13,827 bases of DNA, taken from NCBI GenBank assembly GCA_045659745.1, contig JAZRCL010000017.1, positions 1 through 13,827 on the forward strand, given 5' to 3'. The translations under genes were made by a program, and so were the position numbers. Positions 6,005 through 13,726 of the stretch are shown one piece after another. The notes beneath the pieces are model-generated. The model was not told the origin of the DNA. It worked only from the letters and a program-made list of their open reading frames with translations, and ran no database searches. Position 1 is the first letter of the stretch; every line of letters starts with the position of its first letter. This DNA is from SVTX01 sp045659745 (GTDB lineage: Bacteria; Bacillota; Clostridia; Oscillospirales; CAG-272).

Positions 6005-9000
6005 ATGACGGAGGAGTTTATAAATATTTCTGCTATGGAAGAAGAATTGCACAAAGCAGAAGAGTTTCAAGAAATGCCGGAAACGGCAGAAACACAAACA
6101 ACAGCCGAGCAGACCGATCGGGAGTGCGTGTCAGTCGCATCGCAGGCTCGGGAGAATAAGACTCGCGAGGCGTATATACATATAGGCGCTGATGCCGACG
6201 AGCCCTTCGTTGAGATATTCAGACGATACGGTTTTTCGTATACTTTTTATTGCAGGGGCGACAATTTGTCTGAGCTTCACGAGAGCATGCTTGGCGCAAG
6301 ACTTGCAGTGATATTTGAGTCACAGGACACGGCCGAGGGCAACAGAGGCATGGCATATCAGGTGCGCGAGGCGTTGGCGTGCAAAAAGCATGTCATAATA
6401 GTTTGCAAAAAGGAGAACACGGATTTTGCAAGAAAATTTGAGGATGAGCGTGGAATTACTGTTATAAAAAGCGGCTCAGCGGCAGAGATGCTGCATTTGC
6501 TTTTCGTTGAGCATCTTTGCAAAATTCCCGAGCTATACAACGGCGCAGATTGCATCCGTGACGGATACGGAGACATAATTCATCATGCAATCGACGCTTG
6601 GAGAGATATTGCCGCATCTGAAAAGTATCTGGCGGACAGATACATCTGTGGCGAGCTTTTGCCGATGCTTTCAAACAAGGCTGTGTTCTGGTACACGAGG
6701 GCTAAGGAGAATGGAAGTCTGCGCGCGATAGTTGCGCTTGGAGACTGTTATTTTTCGGGCAACGGATGCCCCGAAAATAAGAAAAAGGCATACGAGCTTT
6801 ACACCGAGGCGGCAGATCAGAACAATCCTGCGGGAATTTTCAAGGTTGGCAAATGCAAGCTTTACGGTGATGGCTGTGAGGAGGACGCAGAGGAAGCTTA
6901 TGAATACTTCTGTAGCGCCGCGTTTGTAAAGAGAGATTATCCCGAAGCGGAATATTATATAGGACTTTGCCAGAGAGACGGGCTTGGAGTAGAGCGCTCG
7001 CTGTCCGAGGCAAAGGCGCACTTTCTCAGAAGCGCCAAAGAAAATTATGTCCCCGCGCTTCTTGCGCTTGGAGGACATTTCTCCGACGTATCTACCGACG
7101 ATTATAATCCAACTCTCGCGTTTGAGTATTATAGCAGAGCGGCATCTCAGGGAGACATTGAGGGATTGTATAACAAAGGACTGATGCTTTCGCAGGGCGT
7201 TGGTTGCGATAAGGACGCAGAGCTGGCGCGCGAGTGCTTTGATATGGGCGCAAGGCAGAAGGATATGAGATGTCTTTGCTCGCTAGGTATATGCTATGAG
7301 TTCGGCGTGGGCTGTGAGATTGATTACGAGCGCGCGGTGGAATGCTACTCGCAGGCGGCTGACAGAGCGTATGCGGCGGCAGTAAACAACCTCGGCGGCT
7401 GTTATTATTACGGACACGGTGTTGCCCGCGACAGAAAAAAGGCGCTTGAGCTTTTTGAGAGGGCGGCTTTATTTGGAGACACTAACGCGATGACAAGACT
7501 CGGACTTTGCTATGAGTCGGGCGTTGATTGCGAAAAAGATATAAAAAAGGCGTTTGGATATTTTCAGCGCGCGGCGCAATATAATAACGCTATTGCGGCG
7601 TACAAGACCGCGCTTTGCTATGAGAGCGGAGAGGGAGTAGAGGTCGATTTCAAAAAGGCGTTCTCTAACTTTGAGCTTGCGGCGTCCCTGGGACACACGC
7701 AGGCTATGTGGCACGCGGCAAACTATCTTTCCGACGGAGTCGGCACACAGAGAGACTTCTGGGCGGCGTTTAAGTGGTATTCAAGAGGAGCCGAGGCAGG
7801 ACACGCGGACTGTTATCTGCAAATGGCGCATTTTGCCTTCAAGGGTGTGGGTACAGTCAAGAATTATTCAAAGGCATTCTTCTGCTACAACAAGGCGTTT
7901 GAGCTTGGAGCGGACAGGAAGGAGTGCGCGATCCGCATAGGAGTAAGTTATCTGCGCGGACTTGGCGTAAAGGAAAACAGATCGCAGGCGCTTGAGTGGT
8001 TCAAGAAAGCGGCGGCGGCAGGCTCAACAGACGGAATATTCCTTTGCGGCGAGAGCTATTTCTTTGGCTCGGGCTGTGAGCAGGACTATAAGATCGCGTC
8101 GCAGTATTACACACTTGCGGCAAAAGAGGAGCATACGAGAGCCACAGTGGCACTTGCAAGATGCTATGAGCTGGGACTCGGCGTACCTCAAAGCAACAAA
8201 AAGGCGGCGGTTCTTTACAAGCGCGCGTCGAATTGCGACAATGCAGAGGCGAATTTCAGGCTTGCAAATCTTATATATGAAAGCGGCGGCTTGGAGGATG
8301 GCATAAAAGCCTTGTTGTTCCGCGCCTCAAACAAGGGACATGCTTTGGCAACTCTGTTGCTTGGCGAGTTCTACGAGCAAGGACTTGGTATGCCGCAAAA
8401 CTTTGATAAGGCGGCAGAAAAATACCTTGGTGCAATAGCGCTTGGAATGGCAAAACAGAAGACGCTTTTGTTCTCAATGCCCGAGCGGGACAAGGAGAAC
8501 AGAGAAGCTATACATTCCGCGTCGGTCAAGGCAACCTATAAGCTTGGACTATTACGCGGCAGACATTCAAGATCTGTGGGCGATTACACCCGAGCGTTTG
8601 AGTATATTGCAGGAGCGGCGGCGACGGGATCGACCGATGCGCAGGCGGAGATAGCAAGAATTTATGCGTCTGGCGGGGACTTGCAGGCATACTTCAAAGC
8701 GGAAACACAGGAGGGCCAGCCAACTTCTGCGGAGGTTGGCGACGCGATGAACAAGCTTGGGGACACTTGGTACGATGGCAAGCCCTTGCTTGCGAAGAAC
8801 GACCGTGCGGCAGTTAAATGCTATCGCATAGCGGCAAATCTTGGCAATGCAAACGCGGCGTATAGTCTTGGATGGTGTCTAAGACACGGAGTGGGTGTGG
8901 CAGTTAATGACGTCGAGGCGGCGAAGTGGCTCAAGAAAGCGGCAGACCTCGGCAATCCTCACGCGGCGTATAGCTACGGACTTTGCTGTGAGGAGGGAAG

Positions 9001-9112
9001 CGGAATGGAGCTTCCAAATATGCGCGAGGCGGCAACGTATTACAGAAAAGCCGCGGCGGCAGGTCATACCGAGGCAAGAAAACGCCACCTGAGAATATTA
9101 GGAAAGCGCTGA
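6005..9112 (+). CDS. Sel1-like repeat protein with N-terminal TIR-like alpha/beta domain
   Basis: A 1035-residue protein with no signal peptide or membrane segment, so probably cytoplasmic. Residues 1-55 are acidic and disordered-looking. Residues 56-171 form an alternating strand/helix domain (AYIHIGADADEPF, LGARLAVIFES, CKKHVIIVCK). Its order resembles a divergent TIR domain, with Glu122 in VREALA where TIR NADases carry their glutamate, but the usual SYS/D motif is absent. After a helical linker, about 20 Sel1-like repeats (225 to ~1020; typical unit KKAFEYYxRAAxxGxxxAxxxLGxCYExGxGVxxD) form a superhelical protein-binding scaffold. Irregular spans lie near 812-856 and 889-938. AAAGGAGGG at 5991-5999 fixes the start. 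Flanking genes are divergent zapA and downstream tyrS, and there is no obvious partner. The substrate or role is unknown; the Sel1 part is certain, the TIR assignment tentative. Confidence 0.85.
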   Translation: MTEEFINISAMEEELHKAEEFQEMPETAETQTTAEQTDRECVSVASQARENKTREAYIHIGADADEPFVEIFRRYGFSYTFYCRGDNLSELHESMLGARLAVIFESQDTAEGNRGMAYQVREALACKKHVIIVCKKENTDFARKFEDERGITVIKSGSAAEMLHLLFVEHLCKIPELYNGADCIRDGYGDIIHHAIDAWRDIAASEKYLADRYICGELLPMLSNKAVFWYTRAKENGSLRAIVALGDCYFSGNGCPENKKKAYELYTEAADQNNPAGIFKVGKCKLYGDGCEEDAEEAYEYFCSAAFVKRDYPEAEYYIGLCQRDGLGVERSLSEAKAHFLRSAKENYVPALLALGGHFSDVSTDDYNPTLAFEYYSRAASQGDIEGLYNKGLMLSQGVGCDKDAELARECFDMGARQKDMRCLCSLGICYEFGVGCEIDYERAVECYSQAADRAYAAAVNNLGGCYYYGHGVARDRKKALELFERAALFGDTNAMTRLGLCYESGVDCEKDIKKAFGYFQRAAQYNNAIAAYKTALCYESGEGVEVDFKKAFSNFELAASLGHTQAMWHAANYLSDGVGTQRDFWAAFKWYSRGAEAGHADCYLQMAHFAFKGVGTVKNYSKAFFCYNKAFELGADRKECAIRIGVSYLRGLGVKENRSQALEWFKKAAAAGSTDGIFLCGESYFFGSGCEQDYKIASQYYTLAAKEEHTRATVALARCYELGLGVPQSNKKAAVLYKRASNCDNAEANFRLANLIYESGGLEDGIKALLFRASNKGHALATLLLGEFYEQGLGMPQNFDKAAEKYLGAIALGMAKQKTLLFSMPERDKENREAIHSASVKATYKLGLLRGRHSRSVGDYTRAFEYIAGAAATGSTDAQAEIARIYASGGDLQAYFKAETQEGQPTSAEVGDAMNKLGDTWYDGKPLLAKNDRAAVKCYRIAANLGNANAAYSLGWCLRHGVGVAVNDVEAAKWLKKAADLGNPHAAYSYGLCCEEGSGMELPNMREAATYYRKAAAAGHTEARKRHLRILGKR

Positions 9113-9121
9113 TTTTTGCTA

Positions 9122-9150
9122 TTGACAAGCAAAAAAATATGTGATATAAT
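9122..9150 (+). promoter_or_regulatory. Promoter of the tyrS T-box transcript
   Basis: Perfect TTGACA (9122-9127) and TATAAT (9145-9150) with 17-base spacing, starting transcription near 9157. The -35 box lies only nine bases after the Sel1 gene's stop codon. No terminator separates the two genes, so read-through would also come under T-box control. Confidence 0.92.
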
Positions 9151-9156
9151 CATACA

Positions 9157-9430
9157 GTAAAAAACAAAAGGCTATGAAAAGAGCAAGTAATAAAGGGGTA
9201 GCGATACAGAAAGTTGTCGGGTGATGCGAGACAAACGCGAAGCTTTATGAATACGTCTTTGAGCTTCATACCAAAATGTGAAAACAGAGTAGGCTATGAC
9301 GGGAGCTCCCGTTACAGAGTGATGCCGCAGTTGCGGCAGATGAGTCCTCAATGGTAATGTTGGGGAGAATCAAGGTGGTACCGCGATTATTCGCCCTTGT
9401 TCGCTTTTGCGAACAAGGGTATTTTGTTTT
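9157..9430 (+). promoter_or_regulatory. T-box leader (tyrosine-responsive) of tyrS
   Basis: The conserved T-box AAGGTGGTACCGCG is at 9372-9385. Its UGGU would pair with an ACCA tRNA end, as expected for tRNA-Tyr with discriminator A. Upstream lie Stem I features (GAAAAGAGCAAGTAA near 9177; GGTGATGCGAGA near 9221) and a CCGTTACAGAG block (9312-9322) typical of the class. The likely specifier codon is TAC (Tyr) at 9252-9254 within GAATACG. Uncharged tRNA-Tyr should bind and stabilise the antiterminator, allowing tyrS transcription. The specifier assignment rests on position and on the downstream gene and has not been folded in full. Confidence 0.9.
9394..9430 (+). terminator. T-box regulated terminator
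   Basis: Perfect 11-bp stem CCCTTGTTCGC (9394-9404) and GCGAACAAGGG (9409-9419) with a TTTT loop, followed by TATTTTGTTTT. It lies eight bases past the T-box sequence, as expected for the transcription-terminating conformer. Confidence 0.9.
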
Positions 9431-9434
9431 GATA

Positions 9435-9600
9435 GGGAAAACCCCCACTTGTGTGTTTTCCCTCTTTCGACTTCGTCGAAATTCACCCCTTCGTGGCGCT
9501 TCCAACGATAGAGGAGTTTCGCCCTCTGCGGAGGACGACCAATGCTACGCGCCTTGGATGGGCGGTCGCTTTTTGAAAAAAGCAACGTAAAAACTTCCAA
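9435..9600. other. Extra hairpin-bearing segment between T-box and tyrS
   Basis: About 165 bases lie between the attenuator and the tyrS ribosome binding region, more than such leaders usually need. It contains GGGAAAAC/GTTTTCCC (9435-9442, 9455-9462), TTTCGAC/GTCGAAA (9465-9471, 9475-9481) and a nested CGACC..GGTCG palindrome around 9535-9570, then GCTTTTT/AAAAAGC. No coding capacity is credible. It resembles a small inserted repeat element; its copy number elsewhere is not visible here. Confidence 0.45.
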
Positions 9601-9645
9601 AAAAACACAACAAATAAAGAACATAAACGAAAGGAAAATAGAAAA

Positions 9646-10869
9646 ATGGCAATGAAAATTTACGACGAGCTTGTTGCTCGCGGACTTATCGCGCAGGTGA
9701 CAAACGAGGACGAGATCAAAAATATGATAAACGAGGGTAAGGCTACCTTCTATATCGGATTTGACCCCACGGCAGACTCTCTGCACGTAGGTCACTTTAT
9801 GGCGCTCTGCCTTATGAAGAGACTTCAGATGGCGGGCAACAGACCTATAGTTCTTATCGGCGGCGGTACGGCAATGGTCGGCGACCCCTCGGGAAGAAGC
9901 GATATGCGTCAGATGATGACAAAGGAGACGATCGCTCACAATTGCGAGTGCTTCTACAAGCAGATGAGCCGCTTTATCGAATTTGGCGAGGACAAGGCGA
10001 TCATGGTAAACAACGCGGATTGGCTTCTTGACCTCAATTACGTTGAGGTTCTTCGCGACGTTGGTGCGTGCTTCTCGGTAAACAGAATGCTCTCCGCGGA
10101 GTGCTACAAGCAGAGAATGGAGAAGGGACTTTCCTTCCTTGAATTCAACTACATGATAATGCAGTCCTATGACTTCTATCACCTCTTTAAGACCTACGGC
10201 TGTAATATGCAGTTCGGCGGCGACGACCAGTGGTCGAATATGCTCGGCGGTACAGAGCTTATCAGACGTAAGCTTGGCAAGGACGCTCACGCTATGACTA
10301 TCACCCTGCTTCTCAACTCCGAGGGCAAGAAGATGGGTAAGACGCAGTCGGGAGCAGTATGGCTTGATCCCGCAAAGACTTCTCCTTACGAGTTCTACCA
10401 GTACTGGAGAAACGTAGGTGACGCGGACGTTCTCAAGTGTATCAGAATGCTCACGTTCCTTCCTATCGAACAGATAAACGAGATGGACGCATGGGAGGGC
10501 TCACAGCTTAACCGCGCTAAAGAAATTCTCGCATACGAGCTTACAAAGCTTGTTCACGGCGAGGAAGAGGCAGAAAAGGCGCAGGCGTCCGCAAAGGCGC
10601 TCTTTGGCGCAGGCCCCGGAGCAGACGTTCCCACCGCAACTCTTACCGACGAGGACTTTGTTGACGGAGCGGTTGATATTCTCACAATGCTTGTAAAGAG
10701 CGGACTTGTAAAGTCAAAGTCCGAGGCAAGACAGGCTGTCCAGCAGGGTGGAGTTTCCGTTGAGGGCGAGAAGATTTCCGACATAAAGGCAAGCTTTACA
10801 CGTGAGCAGGTAGCAGGCGGATTGCTTCTTAAGAAGGGCAAAAAGTCATTTATGAAGATTATTTGCTGA
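9646..10869 (+). CDS. tyrS: Tyrosine--tRNA ligase
   Basis: Attaches tyrosine to tRNA-Tyr in the cytoplasm. The 407-residue length is normal. The class I HIGH-type motif is HVGH (47-50) after GFDPTADSL. The tyrosine-binding block QFGGDDQWSNMLGG is present, and the KMSKS loop is KMGKT (229-233), the variant seen in one bacterial TyrRS subgroup. A C-terminal S4 RNA-binding domain (about 345-400; KSKSEARQAVQQGGVSV) contacts the long variable arm of tRNA-Tyr. ATG 9646 is preceded by AAAGGA near 9630-9635; a second ATG at 9652 is less well spaced. Its expression is governed by the upstream T-box. Its codon use is biased like that of lysK, consistent with high expression. Confidence 0.97.
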   Translation: MAMKIYDELVARGLIAQVTNEDEIKNMINEGKATFYIGFDPTADSLHVGHFMALCLMKRLQMAGNRPIVLIGGGTAMVGDPSGRSDMRQMMTKETIAHNCECFYKQMSRFIEFGEDKAIMVNNADWLLDLNYVEVLRDVGACFSVNRMLSAECYKQRMEKGLSFLEFNYMIMQSYDFYHLFKTYGCNMQFGGDDQWSNMLGGTELIRRKLGKDAHAMTITLLLNSEGKKMGKTQSGAVWLDPAKTSPYEFYQYWRNVGDADVLKCIRMLTFLPIEQINEMDAWEGSQLNRAKEILAYELTKLVHGEEEAEKAQASAKALFGAGPGADVPTATLTDEDFVDGAVDILTMLVKSGLVKSKSEARQAVQQGGVSVEGEKISDIKASFTREQVAGGLLLKKGKKSFMKIIC

Positions 10870-10935
10870 TTTTGCGAAACTGTCAAAAGTGACAAAATAT
10901 CAGGACGCATTTTCGAAAAATTCGTCTTAACAAAT

Positions 10936-10980
10936 AAAAGGGTTTTCCACAGAAAAAACTGTGGAAAACCCTTTTGTGTT
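10936..10980. terminator. Bidirectional terminator between tyrS and holA
   Basis: A perfect 17-bp stem, AAAAGGGTTTTCCACAG (10936-10952) and CTGTGGAAAACCCTTTT (10959-10975), with an AAAAAA loop and T-rich sequence beyond (TTTTGTGTTGTT). Symmetric A and T flanks let it act for tyrS and for the convergent holA. Confidence 0.85.
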
Positions 10981-11058
10981 GTTAAAATGTGGTCAAACCC
11001 CTTTGTCCACGGACAAGTAGCTGTGGAAAAGTCTGTGGAAAGTGTGGAAAACCCTTTT
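10943..11058. repeat. Cluster of five TTTTCCACA-like nonamers
   Basis: TTTTCCACA or its complement occurs at 10943-10951 (+), 10960-10968 (-), 11022-11030 (-) and 11043-11051 (-), with CTTTCCACA at 11034-11042 (-). All fit the relaxed DnaA-box consensus but differ from the canonical TTATCCACA at position 3. A longer direct repeat, GTGGAAAACCCTTTT, occurs at 10961-10975 and 11044-11058, with a degenerate third copy near 10990. The first two sites are also the arms of the terminator stem, so only three are independent. Confidence 0.6.
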
Positions 11059-11081
11059 TTTTCCAATTTTGTAATTTTGCC

Positions 11082-12107
11082 TCAAATCGTGCAGATCAGC
11101 TTTTCCAGAACGGAGTAGCCGTCGCGTGATAATTTTATCTCAAGGTCGGCGGTACGGCATCTTTCAAGCATTACTTTGAGGCGGTCAACTCCGCGTCTTG
11201 AACGCAGTATAAGCGACACCTTATACTCGTGAATTTTAAGAACCTCGGATATCTCGCGCGAGGTGAGACCGTCGAGAGCGAGCAGCTCTATTGAGATTGA
11301 GTCATAGATGTGTGAAACTATTTCGCCCATTATCAGTATGGGGTCAACTCGTCTGAATTTCATATCTCCAAGGACGGCGAGGGCGGCCTCTCGGTTGCCC
11401 GCGGTGAGTGCATTTGAAAACGCGAAGGCGTCAAATTCTGCGGCGGGGACGGATATTTTTGTCACGTCATTGGGCGTTACGGTATCTCTGCCTTGAGAGA
11501 GAACGTAGAACGATATTTTGTCAGTCTCCGAGGACAGAGTGAACATATCTCTTCCGCAACGTTCTATCGTGAGCGCGCATACCTCGGTGGAGGCATTGAC
11601 TCCGTTGTGAGAATAATGCTTGCCAACCCATGCGACAAGACGCGCGGGGGATATTTTTTCAAAATATACGGGTGTGAGAACTTCCGAGAGCCTTGAGAGC
11701 AGCTTCGAGGGGCTTTTTGGGAGCCTTCCGTAGTCAAAGCGGTCTGAGGCGACCGAGATTATGACGGTGTTATAGTCGTATTCGTCGAGTGTTGCAAGCG
11801 CGGAGCAGAGGGATTCCACCTCGCCCTGCTTTATGGAATTGAGATCCAGTCCCGTGACTGTAATGAGCTTTTTGTCGGTCATCATAGGCGCGGGCATTAT
11901 CGCGTCGAGAAGGGCACTTGCGGAGTAGGAGAGCGCGTCGAGCTTGAATTCGTTGAACATAGACAGCGTGCTGTCAGGGGATATAGCGGCCTTAGCGGCG
12001 GCAAGCGCGTGAGACTTGAGATAGTCCTCCTCGCCGAACAAAAGATAGGCTTTTGCAGGTGATGATTTTATTTCGCGGCGAAAGTCTGCTTCCTTTATAA
12101 TATTCAT
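11082..12107 (-). CDS. holA: DNA polymerase III subunit delta
   Basis: A 341-residue protein of the size and layout of HolA, the clamp-loader subunit that opens the beta sliding clamp. The N-terminal block AYLLFGEEDYLKSHAL (20-35), the DKKLITV block near residue 80, the VDPILIMGEIVSHIYD stretch and a C-terminal helical domain with L.KIHEYKV are family hallmarks. It has an AAA+-like fold but no Walker A motif, as expected for delta. A very strong AAAGGAGGAG site lies six bases ahead of the ATG. It is a single-gene unit with its own promoter, divergent from the MATE gene. Confidence 0.93.
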   Translation of the reverse strand: MNIIKEADFRREIKSSPAKAYLLFGEEDYLKSHALAAAKAAISPDSTLSMFNEFKLDALSYSASALLDAIMPAPMMTDKKLITVTGLDLNSIKQGEVESLCSALATLDEYDYNTVIISVASDRFDYGRLPKSPSKLLSRLSEVLTPVYFEKISPARLVAWVGKHYSHNGVNASTEVCALTIERCGRDMFTLSSETDKISFYVLSQGRDTVTPNDVTKISVPAAEFDAFAFSNALTAGNREAALAVLGDMKFRRVDPILIMGEIVSHIYDSISIELLALDGLTSREISEVLKIHEYKVSLILRSRRGVDRLKVMLERCRTADLEIKLSRDGYSVLEKLICTI

Positions 12108-12137
12108 ACGGCTCCTCCTTTCCGATAACTATACATA

Positions 12138-12166
12138 ATTATAACATTTTATATTCGCGCCGTCAA
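12138..12166 (-). promoter_or_regulatory. Promoter of holA
   Basis: On the minus strand, TTGACG (12166-12161) and TATAAT (12143-12138) with 17-base spacing. The start would fall near 12131, about 24 bases before the ATG, giving a short leader that holds only the ribosome binding site. Confidence 0.85.
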
Positions 12167-12185
12167 GTAGAATTTCCTACTTGAC
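12162..12185. promoter_or_regulatory. Inverted repeat joining the divergent holA and MATE -35 boxes
   Basis: A perfect 9-bp inverted repeat, GTCAAGTAG (12162-12170) and CTACTTGAC (12177-12185), separated by AATTTC. Each arm contains one promoter's TTGAC, and the symmetry extends four bases (CTAC) beyond what two -35 boxes require. It could be an operator for a dimeric regulator, but no regulator gene is adjacent. Confidence 0.5.
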
Positions 12186-12209
12186 TTTAGGTGAGTTTTG
12201 TGGTAATAT
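12181..12209 (+). promoter_or_regulatory. Promoter of the MATE transporter gene
   Basis: TTGACT (12181-12186) and TAATAT (12204-12209) with 17-base spacing; the -10 is only a partial match. Transcription would start near 12216. An in-frame GTG at 12191 is inside this promoter and is therefore not the start codon. Confidence 0.6.
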
Positions 12210-12241
12210 ATCAATGTTTATGTAGAAAAACGGAGAGAAAA

Positions 12242-13621
12242 ATGGCACAAACAAAGCTTTTGGAAAGAAAAGAAAATAAAATGGGCACGCAGCCTGTGTG
12301 GAAGCTGATAGTGACGTTATCGCTTCCTATGGTTGCGTCTATGATAATTCAGGCTCTCTACAACGTTGTAGATAGTCTTTTTGTTGCGAGCATATCGCCC
12401 GAGCAGCTTGAGTTTAACGCGGTCAGCCTGTCGTTTGCGGCGCAGAACTTTATTATTGCGGTTGCAACGGGAACGGGCGTTGGTATTAATGCGTTGCTAT
12501 CAAAGAGCCTTGGCGAAAAGGACCACGAAAAAGCGCAGAAAATAGCCAACAACGGCGTTTTCCTTGCACTTTGCAGTTATATTTTGTTCCTTGTTCTCGG
12601 ATTTACGCTTATTGAGCCGTATATGAGAATTATGACGGACAACCCCGAGGTTATAGAGTTCGGTAAGCAGTATTTGTTTATTTGCTACGTGGGCTCGTTT
12701 GGTGTTTTCGGGCAGATAGTTATGGAGAGGCTTATGATCTCCACGGGAAAGACTTATCTTTCTATGATAACGCAGGCGACGGGCGCGATAATCAACATAA
12801 TTTTCGACCCCATATTTATTTTCGGTCTTGGTCTGGGTGTGCGCGGCGCGGCTCTTGCTACGGTGCTTGGTCAGATAATAGGATTTATCGTGGGAATTAT
12901 TCTGCACGTCAAGTTTAACCGCGAGGTCAAGATTTCGGTAAAGGGATTCAGACCCGACAGAAATCTGATAGGCAGAATATATGCCATAGGTATTCCGTCG
13001 ATAGTAATGGCGTCTATCGGCTCGGTTATGAACGTTATTTTTAATAATATTCTTTATTCTTTCGGCGCGCCTATAGGAGTTTACGCGCAAAACGCGTTTG
13101 GCGCGTACTTCAAGCTCCAGAGCTTTGTACTTATGCCTATATTCGGTCTTAACAACGGACTCGTTCCGCTTATCGCGTTCAACTACGGCGCGCAAAAGCG
13201 AAAGAGAATGACGACCGCTATGCTTATCGGCGGCGCGGCGGCGGTGGTGTATATGTTTATAGGACTTGCCGTATTTGAAATTTTTCCCGAGCCGCTTGTA
13301 AGAATGTTTATTGAGAACGAGGCGGCGGTGAGTATAGCCGTGCAGACTATGAGAATTGCCGCGCTTTCGTTTGTATTTGCAGGAATTTGTATAGTTATGG
13401 GCTCGGTTTTCCAAGCTCTTGGAAAGAGTATTTTTTCGATGTTTACGTCAATTGCGCGTCAGCTTGTGGTGCTTATTCCTGTTGCGTATTTGCTTGCAAG
13501 GACGGGAGACGTCAACCTTGTTTGGTGGGCTTTCCCGATAGCAGAGGTAATGTCGCTTTTGATGTCTGTGATATTTTTCTTTGTGGTTTACAGACGGGTT
13601 ATTTCCAAAATTCCGGAATGA
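12242..13621 (+). CDS. MATE family efflux transporter
   Basis: A 459-residue integral membrane protein with about 12 hydrophobic segments. The N-terminal block PVWKLIVTLSLPMVASMIIQALYNVVDSLFV is characteristic (only its outline is used: LPM..MIIQALYNVVD). The later VGINALLSKSLGEKDHEKAQ, GAIINIIFDPIFIFG and FGLNNGLVPLIAFNYGA blocks are typical of clostridial MATE proteins. Members export cationic drugs or metabolites using a sodium or proton gradient; the substrate cannot be inferred here. ATG 12242 follows GGAGAG at 12232-12237 by four bases. It is a single-gene unit divergent from holA, and the hairpins of the repeat after it may terminate transcription. Confidence 0.92.
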   Translation: MAQTKLLERKENKMGTQPVWKLIVTLSLPMVASMIIQALYNVVDSLFVASISPEQLEFNAVSLSFAAQNFIIAVATGTGVGINALLSKSLGEKDHEKAQKIANNGVFLALCSYILFLVLGFTLIEPYMRIMTDNPEVIEFGKQYLFICYVGSFGVFGQIVMERLMISTGKTYLSMITQATGAIINIIFDPIFIFGLGLGVRGAALATVLGQIIGFIVGIILHVKFNREVKISVKGFRPDRNLIGRIYAIGIPSIVMASIGSVMNVIFNNILYSFGAPIGVYAQNAFGAYFKLQSFVLMPIFGLNNGLVPLIAFNYGAQKRKRMTTAMLIGGAAAVVYMFIGLAVFEIFPEPLVRMFIENEAAVSIAVQTMRIAALSFVFAGICIVMGSVFQALGKSIFSMFTSIARQLVVLIPVAYLLARTGDVNLVWWAFPIAEVMSLLMSVIFFFVVYRRVISKIPE

Positions 13622-13631
13622 TTTTTTATAT

Positions 13632-13726
13632 GTTACTTTGGCAATAGCGCCAAAGTAACCAAAACGCCACAAAGGGCGGGAGGTTGCGATTCCTCCCGCC
13701 CTTTTGAAACCCACCCACGCAAACGC
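13632..13726 (-). repeat. Dispersed double-hairpin repeat, copy B (inverted)
   Basis: Reverse-complement counterpart of 108-208, with identical order of parts. The outer stem is GTTACTTTGG/CCAAAGTAAC (13632-13641, 13650-13659), the GC-rich stem GGGCGGGAGG/CCTCCCGCCC (13674-13683, 13692-13701), then TTTT and CCACCCACGCAAACGC. The GC-rich core including its loop is identical to copy A. It begins 10 bases after the MATE stop, and the second stem with TTTT could end that transcript. A short minus-strand reading frame (13448-13714) crosses it and is not a likely gene. Confidence 0.8.

Noticed and set aside
9370..10290. Minus-strand frame of 306 codons opposite tyrS and its leader
   Set aside because: It covers the T-box terminator and the start of tyrS in antisense; a codon-bias artefact without family features.
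10943..11058. Chromosomal replication origin
   Set aside because: The nonamers are non-canonical, dnaA and dnaN are absent, no long AT-rich unwinding region adjoins, and part of the cluster is explained by a terminator stem.
12500..13414. Minus-strand frame of 304 codons opposite the MATE gene
   Set aside because: Its translation is rich in Arg, His, Tyr and Asn, as expected from the complement of a membrane-protein gene, and has no domain.
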